NCBI GenBank assembly: GCA_014529385.2
Contig: CM043969.1
Coordinates: 21,889,946 to 21,953,945 of the forward strand
Reading direction: 5' to 3'
DNA length: 64,000 bases
Origin: Adiantum capillus-veneris
Lineage: Eukaryota; Streptophyta; Polypodiopsida; Polypodiales; Pteridaceae
Positions 22,109 to 34,224 of this stretch are shown one piece after another. The position numbers and the translations under genes are program-made. The notes beneath the pieces are model-generated. The model saw only the letters and a list, made by a program, of their open reading frames with translations, made no database searches and was not told where the DNA came from. Numbering within the stretch: position 1 is the stretch's first letter; the number at the start of each line of letters is the position of its first letter.

Positions 22109-25100
22109 TCCAAGAATCCTTTGGCTTCTGTGAGATCCCACCCTAAAACATCGATGCTGGTAAGTTTTTGAACTTAAGTCTCCAATTCATATTTCCAAAA
22201 TTTTTAAAAAATATCCATGTTTCCAATTTCCGAACCTAGGCTCTGATACCATGTGTGAGGTCCCCACCCCATTTACCATATCCATTTGGCAAAAGGAGGG
22301 TACCTGATAGGTTGCTAGGCCCTAATCAATTGAGAAAAGCATGGTCAGATATATAAGATTTCTAATGGATAGAATCTTTTTACCAAGTAACTTGAGTCTA
22401 AGCCATTGAAAAGGGCTCCTAGCCCTATTTTGCATGGAAAGCATGAACTAACACAATATTCTGACGTTCCTAGTTCTCACCTTCCAAACGAGAGAAACCC
22501 CAAATTCCTTTTTCTCCGTAATTTTCAGAGGCACGTACAACTGGGACTTATCAACTCTTGGCACAATGAGTCTCTAGTTTTGCTTCTTTTATCAATGAGG
22601 AGCAGAGAGTTTCTTGACTAATCAAGACCACCCATCCTTGACTGGCAATCTGAGCCAGTCCCCACATTCCACCCCCACACCCACACTTTGTTTTCTAATT
22701 ACTAAAACATGATTGTTCATACAAAATTTCCTTTTTATGATCTCCCTCACAAGTTTAGTAAGACAACCCTTCAATCATTATCAAATCGGCACCAAGACAT
22801 TCTTTTCCTAGTGAAAATACTTGACAACATAAATTCATTGACTCATCCAATATTCTAGAGTCGTAGAAACTTCCTCCAACGGATGTTCACTGCATCCATT
22901 ATCAAATGGCCTCCACACAACCAGTCCATGAACCACCCATTATGGAGTAACCCTCCGGGTAAAATTATGTATCCACCGTGTAACCCACGAGTTGTGGACA
23001 TTTGAACTAGTCAACTCTGCATAACAAAATACGCTAGCTCCTATGATAACCTCACGAGCTATCCCCCAGTGATCAAGGGGGGGTTCTTGACTAACTTCAA
23101 TATTGGAATAGAATGAAGTTATGTTGCAATATTTTCCCTAGGCAAACAATCTTTCCTAGATCAATCAATTAATTGTCAAACATTTCTTTACTACTTTATT
23201 TAGGTCCAAATTTAACAAGACAATTAAGATGCTCATGCCGTAGTTTCGATTAATTTTTCCAACACATTTTGGAAAGGTTCAATCATTCACTAGCAAACGT
23301 AATGCAATTATTAATTAAATGAACAAAATGACTTTGAGCCTACTTGATCAATCCTTCATCCCTCGCGTCGTGAAATGGTCTGATCCTCCTCCCTCATGGG
23401 TGCTTTCCATTGGGAGACGCATTGCTAGTATCTACCTTGCGGTCGTTAGTGCCACCAAAGCATGTTCTCTTGGGGGCCATGTCTCACTACTTGGGTTAGA
23501 AAACTCCAAATAAATGAAAGGCTATGTGTGATGAACCATTTTTCATACCAATAATGAGTAACATTCACAAGTATTATGAGAAGAAGTAAACCTAATCTTA
23601 CACATAACGATGAGCTATTTGAGACAACTTCTACATCTAGGGAAGTGCAAGCTCTCAAGAACTTAAAATGGTGATTCATGCCATAACCTCCCTCAAGTAG
23701 AGACTTGACTTGTGTTATGGATAACCACACATACTTGCATAAAACTTTCATAGAAAAGAGGAAAAATAACTTCACATAATTAAGTATTTCAAGAGAGGAT
23801 TATGGTTAGAGAAGGTCAATCAACATGCTAATTAGGCTTAAGTGAATTAGAGAAGGAGAATTCTTCCCCTATCTATGTATCTAATGATTCATAAGAAGAG
23901 GTTAATTACTCTAAATCTAGACACTTAATTATGAGTGAAAGAAAAGACTATTATTTCCTTATAAATACTTTATAGGACTACCATAACCAAGCATGCATAA
24001 TCCTCTAAGACCATATTAGGTAAAGTGGGAAAATGTCAATTCCCAGATTGGACAACTTTCAATATATCAGGTACAAAGCGTTGATGTTTTTTACTAGACT
24101 AAACATGTGAAAGAAACATTGGCCAAGAAAAAATATGGTTTTGGGTGGCTGCACCATCAAGAGACTAGTACACTGATTCCATTGTCATTGTTTATACTCT
24201 ATGTCCTACCTACAACTTATCTTAACATGGAGACATTGGTTTGAAGGCCCACAACTTGTTCGAGCTGAGGTCAAGCTGAGGTCAAATGGAGTACCTGAAT
24301 TTTTAGTTCAAGGTCCACCACTTGTCCAAGCTAGCACCCATTGAGAAATAAACCCACTTGTGCATGACATCAAAGCAACATACACCTCTAATCTAGAAAT
24401 TCTTCACTTAAGGTACGAGCCATTTATAAAATGTGAAGCATATGTCAATTGCAACATAGGAGGGCTAGTTTCAAGGTGCATTTGTCTAGGATATGCTATA
24501 GAGGAATGCAAAGTCCACTTCTTATCTAAGATACAATTAGTGAAAGGGTAAGCAAATGTGTTTACATAAAAACTTCTCTAAGGACTTCTCCATTGCAACA
24601 TAGAAGTTTTAATTTGAAGTTCAAGAAATTAGGCTAAAACATATATATTGAAATAGATACTACCCACAAGAAAACATTAAATATGTTATTTTATACCAAA
24701 TTGGAGAAGTTAACATCCAGAAGCATCCAATTATACCTAGACCCTAATAAAGATATGCATGCATACATTCAAATCTCAATACATGCACTTAGACTCCGTG
24801 GTTTTCCTCTCGGTATATTTTAGTTTCCAAAACTCTCTTACATGGAGGATGTAAAATAGCCATTTTTTATTCAAACATTTTTATCCAACAAACAAGGTCT
24901 CTCACACAATTCCAAGTCCATGATTTCTTTTCTCCTAGTTCAAACAATTAGACTTTATATTTTTCCTCTCAAAGACTTGTAGGTTTTAAAACTGTTTTAT
25001 ATGAAGGACACAAAAATAGATGTTTTAGGCAAACATGCGTGCCAAGACCAAGACATTTCTTACACATGCATGAATTCTCCATTCCATACTTTTAAGGTTT

Positions 25101-25281
25101 ATTTGATATCAAAACATAAGTTTCTCCTGGTTAGCAATGGATGCAACCTTGAGATGGAATGATATAGAATTTCTAAAGAACAAAATTAATTTTTTAAAAA
25201 TATATTATGATGAAACACAACCATAATCTATAAAATAAGTCTCAAAAAACAAGGTGCAATCTAGAACTACAATGAAATCTC
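22109..25281. other. AT-rich region without a supported gene
   Basis: GGCTCTGATACCA at 22239-22251 would be the complement of a tRNA-iMet primer site, with TGTGTGAGG directly after it as a possible LTR edge, but no partner LTR was found. A copy of the satellite core (GTCCACCACTTGTCCAAGCT) occurs near 24308. A short plus-strand frame near 23319 has WSDPPPSWV, faintly like LINE RNase H leaders. Nothing else stands out. Confidence 0.4.
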
Positions 25282-25640
25282 CTTAAACTTGAATACACTC
25301 TAGTAATATAGTGAATTCCCCTTAGACTAGGGTACAGTTCATTGACACATTTTTGTTCTAAAGCAGGATGCTTTGTCACTACATTGGATTCTCATTTTAA
25401 TTGGATACACTCTAGTAATACATGGAAGTCCTCTTAGAGTAGAGTGCACCTCATTACATGTCCCTTAGAATAGAGAACAATCCGTCACATAGGATTATCC
25501 TTTTAATAGCATACAGTGGAGTAATATGTGGAAGCCCCCTTAGAGAAGGGTGCATTCCGTGTACAAATAACTTTTTTTATAATAGGATACCCCGTAGAAT
25601 ACATGAAAATCCCCTTAGAGTAGGGTGCCCTCCATGAAAG
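25282..25640. repeat. Degenerate tandem repeat, unit about 100 bp
   Basis: Four diverged copies of a unit with the elements ACACTCTAGTAATA and CCCCTTAGAGTAGGGTGC are found near 25297-25333, 25405-25450, 25500-25552 and 25580-25635. The pattern of shared blocks with variable spacers suggests an old array. It lies directly downstream of FCP1-like copy B. Confidence 0.6.
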
Positions 25641-25816
25641 TGCTCATCAAATTGACACATCTTTGTTTTAAAATAAACTTTGAATTATATAGTAATACAA
25701 ATACACATCATAGTAAAAGAAGACATCATCTGGCCATAAAAAGGATCATTGTCAACCTTCTTTAATGTTATCGCCTTGACACGTACACATGGAGGACATG
25801 GTTTTTCTCAAGATCA

Positions 25817-26387
25817 CTATATTGATTTATTTGTGTTACAGATATAATCTCTCTTGTTGCTTGCATACAACCATCCAAATAACCATTGAATCATCGTTTC
25901 TTGCAAGAATCTTTGAAGCTGCTTAGGTGTTTGCCCCCACATCTTTGGAAATATGATATATGTTCCTAGCATATTCCACATCATCCAATATGGACTATCA
26001 TTAAAAATCAAGGTATTCTTTGCATCCAAGTCCTCAAACATCTTCCAAATATCACTCAAGTTTTTATGTAAACCCTTCGAAATCCTGACATGATGTTTGG
26101 ATTTTGGCAATACTTGTTACTCATAAAGATCTTGAACTTGCTATAATGATTTGGGAAACATTTTTGTGTGATGTGTTGCACTCTTGTTAGGTTATAGCAA
26201 CTCCATATCCATAGCTCAAAGTATTCACTACAGAATCCAAAAACATTTCTGCGTCTAGGCGCACCAAATGATAAACTTCATCTTTGTCCTCCAAAAGACA
26301 AATGTGTTGAGCCAAATATGGAATAGAATTTCCATGTTTTGTTTCAACCGTCTTCAAAAGTAGTCCTTCAAGGTCCAAAACAAGCAT
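25817..26387 (-). pseudogene. FCP1-like (NIF/HAD) domain gene, copy B
   Basis: An ATG at 26385-26387 begins MLVLDLEGLLLK, matching HAD motif I of FCP1/NIF phosphatases with D-L-E where D-L-D is usual. RLDAEMFLDSVVNTLSYGYGVAI fits the next block (R-P-x-x-x-x-F-L, then V-A-I-W). The frame breaks at about 26187-26110 and resumes with a C-terminal half containing AKNTLIFNDSPY (the T-L-L-I-D-D-S-P-Y block) and IFPKMW. Lost catalytic Asp residues and stops make it a pseudogene. It lies on the same strand as copies A and C. In working relatives the domain dephosphorylates protein Ser residues such as those of the RNA polymerase II tail; no activity is expected here. Confidence 0.6.
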
Positions 26388-27152
26388 TTTTTTGATATTC
26401 TTGATAGCAAGTGGGAGGTGACAAGGAGGTGATTGCTATATACGACAAGGCCTTGGATGAGGTTGGTTAGGTGCTTAAAAACCTTCCTTCAAATCATGCC
26501 TACAGATAGTCAACCCACTTTCTTGTAGTGATGACTCTACTATTGAAAAGCAAGAAATTTATGTTTCAAAGAATACAAGTAGTTTCTACAATTTGTACAC
26601 TATGGTATTATTAGATGCCAAAGTCCATCTTCAACTTACTCATTGCTATAAAAAAACCCCAATTGAAAACCTTACAAAGCTTCACCATTTCTCCAAGCTA
26701 TGCTTCTTTGAAGCATTGAGAAAAGTAAGGTCTACCACCTGGCTAGTCTAGGCTCCACTCTGAATGGGAAAAAATTAAGGTCTACCATAGGTCAAAACTA
26801 GGCTTGATGATGAGGGGTCTCTTGTTTCAAGGTCTACCACTTGTCCAAGCTACACTTCATACAATATAGTGGTGTATAGCTAGACTCGATTGGGCATGGG
26901 AGAAAAGGTGCAAGGTCCACCACCTATTTAACCTCTTAGGCTCTTTCTTAAATTTTTTCCTTCTCACTGCATGGAGGACTTGTGATAAGGAGCTTTACCA
27001 AAAGGTCCACCACCTGTCCAAGTTTGCTCCATGGAATATCTAGATATATTTTTTTGACATCTGCAAGAAGAAAAAAAAAGAAAAATTTGACACCATGCAC
27101 TTGTATATTCAAGAATGTGAAACAAGGTTCAAGTTATAAAAGGTACCTTAGG
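26388..27152. repeat. Intergenic sequence with dispersed satellite-core motifs
   Basis: At least five variants of AAGGTCCACCACCTGTCCAAG occur between about 26725 and 27025, separated by unrelated sequence. They are related to the 180-bp satellite at 37.9-55.4 kb but are not arranged in monomers. E4 begins at 27153, after the target site TTAGG. Confidence 0.55.
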
Positions 27153-27295
27153 TATAAGACATAGGGAATTGGAACATGCTCATCACCACCTATCCATGCC
27201 CTATATAGACCCTTGGGCTCCTAAATATAGGGACCCCCTTGACTGCATGTCCGTCCTGGCCCTTGGCCGTGCCTGGTCCTACCCTTGGCATGACA
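27153..27295 (-). repeat. E4 3' LTR (143 bp)
   Basis: It matches 32839-32981 with roughly a dozen substitutions. TATA-like CTATATAG lies at 27201-27208. Outer flank TTAGG. Confidence 0.85.
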
Positions 27296-27312
27296 TTACT
27301 CCCCCCTTGGAG
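27296..27312 (-). promoter_or_regulatory. E4 polypurine tract
   Basis: On the minus strand CCAAGGGGGGAGTAA directly precedes the 3' LTR, the expected position for the plus-strand primer. Confidence 0.65.
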
Positions 27313-28372
27313 AAGCATTTTTGTCCTTGAAAACAGGAGTGATGATACACTAATGTTTTCTATAGTGGAATCCTTCATGGATCCAGCTTTTGAGTTGACT
27401 GGAACACGGTTCATCAGAGCAGGAGGTTCAATGAAACCAAGAATAACATCTTGATTTTTCACATTTTTGTCCATTTGCAACCATCTTGTGTTATTGGTTC
27501 CTATCCAATCATAGTGTGTAGACTCCAGTTAGAACACACATGAGTACACAAAACGAGTTATCACACCAAGATGTACCTTAAAGAGTACCTCTTTTCACTT
27601 TCCATGAAAGAAACTTTCTTAACATAAATCATCAAATCCAAGTTTAAGTCCTTGACTTGTTTTCCAATTTCAGTAAACAACCCCACCATAACTAGTGTTC
27701 AAGGTTGAGAACTTGATTACATGAAGAGACTACACCTAGTCGCAAACATGCTTTAACTTATGGTAAGATAATTTCAAGTAGAGCAATAAATTCTTACTAA
27801 TTGGATTTCTTGGTGTTAACGTACGCACTTTGCATATCCTCTAGCACAAGATTACATTGTATAATCTACCTATCCCCTTGGATAACTAACAGTACGGAGG
27901 TGTATTTCCCCACGGTTTACAGACAGTCTTCCCAAATGATTGGGAATCAACAATGTCGAGAATAACCATCATGGTTAGCTTGAGAAATCCACAAGCACCC
28001 AAACCGAGCCATGATCTTTGTTGGTGATTCATAGACCCAAAAGTAATCTCATAGAGATACTGCACATAGAGTGAAAAATGCTTCATAACCAACAACTTGA
28101 TGAATACGCATGCCATTCCAAATCATCCTTTGCTAAACACTAGGGTACATAACACCTAGTGTGCATGCATTTAGCAAAAAAGAGATTTGAACCTATATAT
28201 CCATAAAAATCCTTGCCAATACTTATAGAAAATGTGATGCACCTAGCATACATTAAAGAGGAACGTAAATAGTTCTAAAAAGAAACTAAATACTTTCAGT
28301 TGCAATCATTTGCAAGACTTGCTAAACATCTGAACCATAATAGATGGTGAAAAAATGATCACTTCTAGGTAC
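27313..28372. other. E4 interior, non-coding
   Basis: No ORF with recognisable content. It is ordinary AT-rich sequence up to the inserted LTR-like segment at 28373. Confidence 0.5.
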
Positions 28373-30257
28373 TGAGGCAGTCCGGGGCGGGCAGCAAGAA
28401 GAGCAGCCTCTAAACACCCTTCAAGGCTCCCACGCTGCTCAATTGGGGCTGGGGTAAGCACAATCAAAGACAACAACAACCCAATGCCAAAAATCAAACA
28501 AGAAAAGGGGCACCACCTAGTTGTAGATGCAAACTAGGATGCACATGATATCTCCTTGTACTCAAACACAAAAAGAGAGGGGAATGCAAGATAGCCACTC
28601 ACACCAAACACAAACATTCACCACACCAGAGAGAGGTAAAGAGCACAAATCAACTTGAGCAACTTAGTCTTAGCCTTAAAGACTAGATGCACACAAAGCT
28701 TGGTGAGAAACAGAGAGACGACACAAAACTTGACCTTATTGCCAATACACAAATTGTCTTAGGGTCACGGGATCCCTCGCACCGAGCACCCTCTTACAAT
28801 TGACTTTTAAGGCAAACAATTCAACAATCCCTCAAACACCAAGCATGAAATGACACAACAGACTTCAAGGACAATATACCTTCAACCACCTGATGAGCCA
28901 ACTTATCAAGTCAATTTGGAGAGAAGAGTCGTAGTTGCTGTATACAATTGCACCCAAAACTATAAATATTATTTATGAACAAGAGTAGGCTACAAGTGTG
29001 ATGAAGAGTATGGAATCACTCCACTTCTCTAGATGGCATAACTAACTTCAAGCTTCTCCATGCACCTATGTGTAGTGATGGAATAGAGCGCTCACAATGC
29101 ACACACTCTACACAACTAGGCTTGAAGAGTGGTGTGTTATGTGTGTAGAATGGTGTGGTGTAGTGTGATCATGTGATGATTTACAAGGGAGAGAAGGGCT
29201 CTATTTATAGGTTTTAGAATCCCCGATTAGGATTAGATGTAATCAAGTTTATTTGAAGAAATCAAAGACTATGCATAATTTTTTTTTTTAAATGAGGGTG
29301 GGTCTCTCTTATCCTTTGAGTCACATGGATGTGGGCTCAAGGGAAGAGAATTATTGAGGAAGAAAGGAGAGAGGATTGAGTGAATAATTTGGGAGTGCCT
29401 ACTCTAATAGATAGTAGAGGGTGCATTTTTACAATAGTGGTTAGTGGTTAGTAAAAATCACTACAAAAAATTTACAAAATCATTCACCAAATGGTGAGTT
29501 ATATGATGAGCAAAGTTAGAGAAGGGATAAGCTTGTAAAGAGAGGTTGAAGCTTTGGAGAAGTTGACAGTCACCTCTTTACAACACCGATAGAAGAAGCG
29601 GTCAGCATGGTGAAGTTGCACGTGTCGATGAAGCTATGTTATCTTCAAACCTTGGATAATTCATGATAAAAGCATTTATTTGTAGAGGTTAACCTTGAAA
29701 TTTTTTTTATTTTTTGGAGTTCTTTAGAAAGTTGAAGAGGGTATGGTAATATGGACATATATGTAGAGAGAAAGGGGAGCTCATAGGGGTGTAGAAATGG
29801 AGGATGAAGGCTATGTAGGTGTGAGAGAAGTGGAAATGGTAAAGAGGGTGAAATAGGACATGAGATTTTCAGGTTTGGGTGTGGGAAAGAGACGGAGGAG
29901 TGTGTAAGAGTGAGTAGGTTTGTGGAAGGGTGAGAGAAAATAGGAAGATTTTTTGGTGTATGAGGTGGCAGTTTTGAAGTCGGCCATAAATTTCATGTAA
30001 AATCGCCCTTGACGTCAAAATTTCTGAAAAAAATATGAAAAATACTTCAGCGCACGAGCTACATTTTCTCTTTTGAACACATCCTCAGATTTGGATCAAA
30101 AGAAGGTGCCAAAATTAGAGAAAAAAGTTGTCCCTGCAGCACCTAATAAGGCTTGAAGTGGGCCACTATTTGATTCTTTTTCCTTTGTAGTCTTCCAAGT
30201 GAGCCCCCCATACATCAACCATGACCTAATATTTCCAAGAATCTTGCACACATGTAT
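28373..30257 (-). repeat. LTR-like segment related to the E2 LTR
   Basis: Starting TGAGGCAGTCCGGGGCGGGC, it aligns with the E2 3' LTR (55360 onward): shared blocks include CACCCTTCAAGGCTCCC, GGGGCACCACCTAGTT and CACCCTCTTACA. A TATA box (CTATAAATAG on the minus strand, 29201-29210) lies at a position comparable to that in E2, and the A-rich U3 module recurs at about 29990-30110. Its other end is obscured by the foldback at 30258. Whether it is a solo LTR or the end of a deleted element is unknown. Confidence 0.65.
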
Positions 30258-31659
30258 CATTAGGAGATTTCGGAGGTCTTTTGGAGGGCCTTTTGGTAGA
30301 GAGAGGAAAATAAGCTCCTCCAATGAGAGAAGAGCCTACGTTACGTAGAAAAATAGATTGATATTAACAAAAATATAAAAGGTGTCCCTCTCCTCATTTA
30401 ATAATCTAGTGGTCCTTGAAGACGAGCACTCTCTTTTATTTAATGCGAGCACCTTTTTCAGAAGGTAGATGCGGTGCATTTGATACGGGCTACGCATCAC
30501 TAGAACTCAAAAAGTCACAAAACTATCAAGTGGTGGAAGATTTTGAAACTTTTGATACTGTCAATGCGTCCGGAACGCACATATCTCCTAGAAATGAATG
30601 TCCAATTGCCTCGCTCAGACATCCAAAGAGGCCAAAAATGTCAAAAACCCCTAAAGGAACATTTTACTAATGGCGCGCAAGGGGGCATTCCAAAATTTTG
30701 GAATGCCTCCTCGCACGCCGTTAGTAAAAAGGCCCTTTTTCCCTCTTTTTAGGGAGCTTTTTGAGAGGAAAATGTCCAAAAACCTCTAAAAAGGGGCTTT
30801 TTGGAAAGATAAGTGTCCAAAAATCACTAAAAGGAGCTTTGTACTAACGGCGCATGAGGGGGCATTCCAAAATTTTGGAATGCCTCCTCGCACGCCGTTA
30901 GTAAAAAGGCCATTTTTTCCTCTTTTTAGGGAGCTTTTTGAGAGGAAAATGTCCAAAAAGCTCTAAAAAGGGGTTTTTTGGAAAGATAAGTGTCCAAAAA
31001 TCACTAAAATGAGCTTTGTACTAACGGCGCACGAGGGGGCATTCCAAAATTTTGGAATGCCTCCTCGCGCGCCGTTAGTAAAAAGGCTCTTTTTTCCTTT
31101 TTTTAGGGAGCTTTTTGAGAGGAAAATGTCCAAAAACCTCTATAAAGGGGCTTTTTGAAAAGATAAGTGTCCAAAAATCACTAGAAGGAGCTTTGTACTA
31201 ACGGCGCGCAGAGGGGCATTCTAAAATTTTAGAATGCCTCCTCGCGCGCCTTAAGTAAAAAGCCCATTTTTGGGGGTTTTTTGACATTTTTTGCCTCTCC
31301 GGATGTCGGAATGAGACAAGTAGACATTCGTTTTTAGGGTATTTTGGCGTTCCGGATGCATAGGTGGTGTCAAAGTCCTCAAAATCTATCACTATTTTAT
31401 AGTTTGTGACTTTTCAACTTTCAGTGATGACGTAAGCTGCATTGAATGCGCCGCACCTGCCTCCTGAAAAAGACGCTCGCATTAAATAAAAAAGTGATCG
31501 TTTTCAAGGACGATTGGGAATATAAATCTACTTTTTAGAGTGTCTGGTTGTCCTTTTGGATGTACTCACAAGGTGCAAGTGCATTTTAAAAAAAGTTTCT
31601 AGAGAGATAAATACAATTTCTTACAAGGCCCTCCAAATGACCTCCGAAATTTTCTAATG
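30258..31659. repeat. Large imperfect inverted repeat (foldback element)
   Basis: Left arm 30258-30663 and right arm 31258-31659 are reverse complements at roughly three quarters of positions, with shared blocks such as ATTTCGGAGGTC, TTTGGAGGGCCTT, TTTATTTAATGCGAGC and GCATCCGGAACGC. Short insertions distinguish the arms. Between them lies the palindrome array. No transposase and no clear target duplication were found. It may be a foldback or MITE-like DNA element, or an inverted duplication. Confidence 0.75.
30664..31257. repeat. Four palindromes in a 177-178-bp tandem array
   Basis: Palindromes of about 62 bp lie at 30664-30727, 30842-30903, 31019-31080 and 31197-31257, spaced 177-178 bp. 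Each has the core GGCATTCCAAAATTTTGGAA and arms like CTAACGGCGC/GCGCCGTTAG. The spacers repeat the blocks TTTTTAGGGAGCTTTTTGAG and AAGATAAGTGTCCAAAAATC. DNA or RNA from this region would form a row of strong hairpins. Confidence 0.9.
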
Positions 31660-32717
31660 GGTATTGGATAAGTATCAAATATAATATATACTTGTGGGAT
31701 AAAAAGATAGACTAGCTAGTCATGAAAAATGGACACATGGGATGCATGGTGGCAAAATATATAAAATAAAAGGAGGAAAATCATGAGGGAAGAGACCCTC
31801 AATTATTCTCTACTTTTAGTGATTTATGGATTTTAATTTGGGGATGAAACCTATGTACTCGTGAATATTATCTAGGAGGGATGGAAAAAATATGACGGAG
31901 CTGATAAGGTTATTGGTGAATTTCTACGCTGAAGTCACATAAGGGTTTTTCAAGGCTTGTGTGAGTAGATCTTAAGGGATCTTGCTTTGCATTCAGTCAT
32001 CTTCGCCAATAGCAATGTTGGAAGAAGACGATCAGCCAATTATTTGCCCAAACTCGATTTTCCAAAGCTCTGCAATTTCCTTGAATTTGTGGTTGTCGGA
32101 TATGTCAAGATGCACAACCTCGCCGTATTGTGTATGCCGAGGTTGTAATTGGAGTGGGGTGTATTCATGTTTATGTTGGCCTTATCGTGGCCAACCATGA
32201 ATCATAACGGGCTCCTGGCTAGCATTCAATTTTTTGCGCCCCGCTTGGGCATCTCTTACATGAGTTGTGTTCAAGGGTGCCATGATTATTGGACCACGAC
32301 TTCACTCTTTCGGTGGGGGTGTGTATAATCTCTTAGGTCATTTGAATGGTGCCCACCCTTTGAGTAGGGGAGGTTCCCCCAAGTGGAGAAACAAGCAGAA
32401 AGAAGCGATGGCGAAGACTGTCTGTAGCGCAGATTAAGAGATGGAGTCCTAGCGAGCCCTGCTTTGCATTCCAGGCTTCAGTCATGTGACAAAAAATGCT
32501 CCCACCAGCTCTGCGACCCCTTAGATCTCACCTGCATGTGATTTCATTGAGGTCGGATCTCGACCTACCCCTTCGACAAGGGTTGTTGCCCACAGTGTCG
32601 GTTACTCGTCGAGCAGACTCAACCCATCCTATCCTTGGTTTCCGCATGTGTTGCCTTGAAGACCTCGATGAGATTAAGGGAGAGAAGAAACTCGAGCAGC
32701 CATGCCTCTTCATACGA

Positions 32718-32718
<1 letters not shown>
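31660..32718. other. E4 interior, right part, non-coding
   Basis: The part next to the foldback (about 31660-31850) resembles in style the U3 of the E2 LTR (57370-57480) and may be the rest of the inserted LTR. The remainder to 32718 shows no supported gene. Confidence 0.4.

Positions 32719-32764
<46 letters not shown>
32719..32764. repeat. (GA)n microsatellite
   Basis: GA tract inside E4, about 60 bases upstream of the primer site. Confidence 0.95.
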
Positions 32765-32765
<1 letters not shown>

Positions 32766-32824
32766 ACATGTAAGGCCATGCAAAGTAGGTTTACCCTCCT
32801 CCATAGCTCTCCCTTCTCCTCCAT

Positions 32825-32837
32825 GGCTCTGATACCA
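32825..32837 (-). promoter_or_regulatory. E4 primer binding site (tRNA-iMet)
   Basis: On the minus strand TGGTATCAGAGCC lies one base inside the LTR edge; this is the familiar complement of the 3' end of plant initiator tRNA-Met. Confidence 0.85.
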
Positions 32838-32838
32838 A

Positions 32839-32981
32839 TATAAGACATAGGGAACTGGAACATGCTCATCACCACCCAACCATGCTCTATATAGACCCTT
32901 GGCCTGCTAAATATATTGACCCCCTTGACTGCATGTCCATCCTAGCCCTTGGCCGTGCCTAGTCCTACCCTTGTGATGACA
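32839..32981 (-). repeat. E4 5' LTR (143 bp)
   Basis: Partner of 27153-27295, starting TATAAGACATAGGG on the plus strand and ending GATGACA, followed by the target site TTAGG. Confidence 0.85.
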
Positions 32982-32984
32982 TTA

Positions 32985-34224
32985 GGGGTGTGTTTTATTT
33001 AGCCTTAGAAAATTGTTCTCAGCTTTGACCTTGTTTATATAAGCCTTTGCAGTGGTTGCCTGCAATGGCCCCTTTGTAGTACATCCTAATTGCCTAGCTA
33101 GATTGATCAATTGTGGTGCCTTCATGCTTTCAACAGTTGTACCTTTCTTTTCTAGTATCTCTTGTATATTGGCTCATCTGATGTCATTGTTGTCAGTTTT
33201 GTCACTTGCCAGATTGTGTTTGTCTTCAAGGATAGCTTCACCTTCGTCATATTTTGCAGGAGTTATCCTTCTTGTAAAGAACACCTTGGCTGACCAAGCA
33301 TCTTTTTTTTTCTTCCAATTCTTTTTTATTTCTTTATATTCACTCACATTTGTCAATGTTGGCTGTCCATAATGATTAGATGCAATGAAATTCCGCACAT
33401 CCCTTACCTCATCCAGCTCAAACAAGTAGGGAAGCAACTCCTCCAAGAGCATATTGTCAACCAGTTTTTCACCATCAAATTGGGATGGAAAAATACAATT
33501 GTTTGCAGGGGAAATGCATCCCTTGTAAGGAGAGTCATCAGTAAGCATTGTTCTTTGTGGGTCACATTCATACCCCATGGCAACTTTAGCTAGAGGCTTG
33601 AACATTGCCTCAATGGTTAGATTGTTAGGTCTAAATAATTTATTGCTTTGACAAGTGTAGCAACCTTCTTGATTCTAAATTGCAAAGAAAGGCAATATAC
33701 ATTTTGCTAAGCTCTCTATTGCTTTAATAATTTGAAGCACATTGTTCCTAGTAGCCATCGACCAAATTGCAACATTAAACCTCTCTAATATAGTCTTCAA
33801 GAATTTGGATGCAACTTGGCCTAAGTATAATATATCTTTCTGGATCTAGTTGCAGTGATTGGTGGTGTGAGGACAGCTAAGGGGAACATTTCAATAGCAG
33901 ATCATTTAAGTCCAAAATAATTGTGAGTATGGACTTCTCAACATCTGCACTAGATGAAGTAGGAATAAATGGGAATGGCTCTTGAGCAGATGTTTTAGTC
34001 TCTTTTGAAATAGGTTGTATTGTTGGAGTAGGCATTTCTTCATTCTTATTGTTGCAAGCTTGCTCAAGGTGCACATCACCAGACTTTGGTATAGACATAT
34101 CATCCACCTTGGGCATGTCAGAAATAATAGAATCAAGGGGTTCAACAATTGCGGACTCAACCACAGGGGATTTATCTATCCCAATTTGTGAATTTAAAAA
34201 ACACAAATAACATTGGTTTCTCAA
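32985..34224 (-). pseudogene. FCP1-like (NIF/HAD) gene with SAP-like tail, copy A
   Basis: An acidic, Ser/Pro-rich N-terminal region leads to LTIILDLNDLLLK (HAD motif I, D-L-N). After a TAG (33877-33879) come YIILRPS, FNVAIWSMATRNNVL and MLTDDSPYKGCISP, then ELLPYLFELDEVRDV, the expected order of FCP1/NIF blocks. A frameshift lies near 33780, with stops at 33675-33677 (TAG) and 33174-33176 (TGA). After the last stop the frame continues into MKAPQLINLARQLGC, resembling a SAP-type DNA-binding helix pair, and ends at the E4 target site (TAA within TTAGG). The N-terminal limit is unresolved, as the frame at 34224 begins with TTG. The second Asp of D-x-D is Asn, so phosphatase activity would be doubtful even in an intact gene. 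Confidence 0.65.

Larger units (their letters stand above)
27153..32981 (-). mobile_element. E4: non-autonomous LTR element with 143-bp LTRs
   Basis: Direct repeats at 27153-27295 and 32839-32981 are both 143 bp. TTAGG flanks both outer edges (27148-27152 and 32982-32986). The right repeat is preceded by a tRNA-iMet primer site complement (32825-32837), and the left is followed by a purine-rich PPT. The LTR ends are TG...TA on the minus strand, not TG...CA. No gag or pol was found inside, so mobilisation would need proteins in trans. The interior carries an LTR segment related to E2 (from 28373) and a large foldback (30258-31659), probably later insertions. It sits at the end of FCP1-like copy A. 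Confidence 0.8.

Noticed and set aside
22239-22260. Possible tRNA-iMet PBS and LTR edge
   Set aside because: No matching LTR or PPT was found in the window, so an element could not be drawn.
23319-23513. Possible LINE RNase H remnant (WSDPPPSWV)
   Set aside because: Only one short motif; the catalytic residues do not follow.
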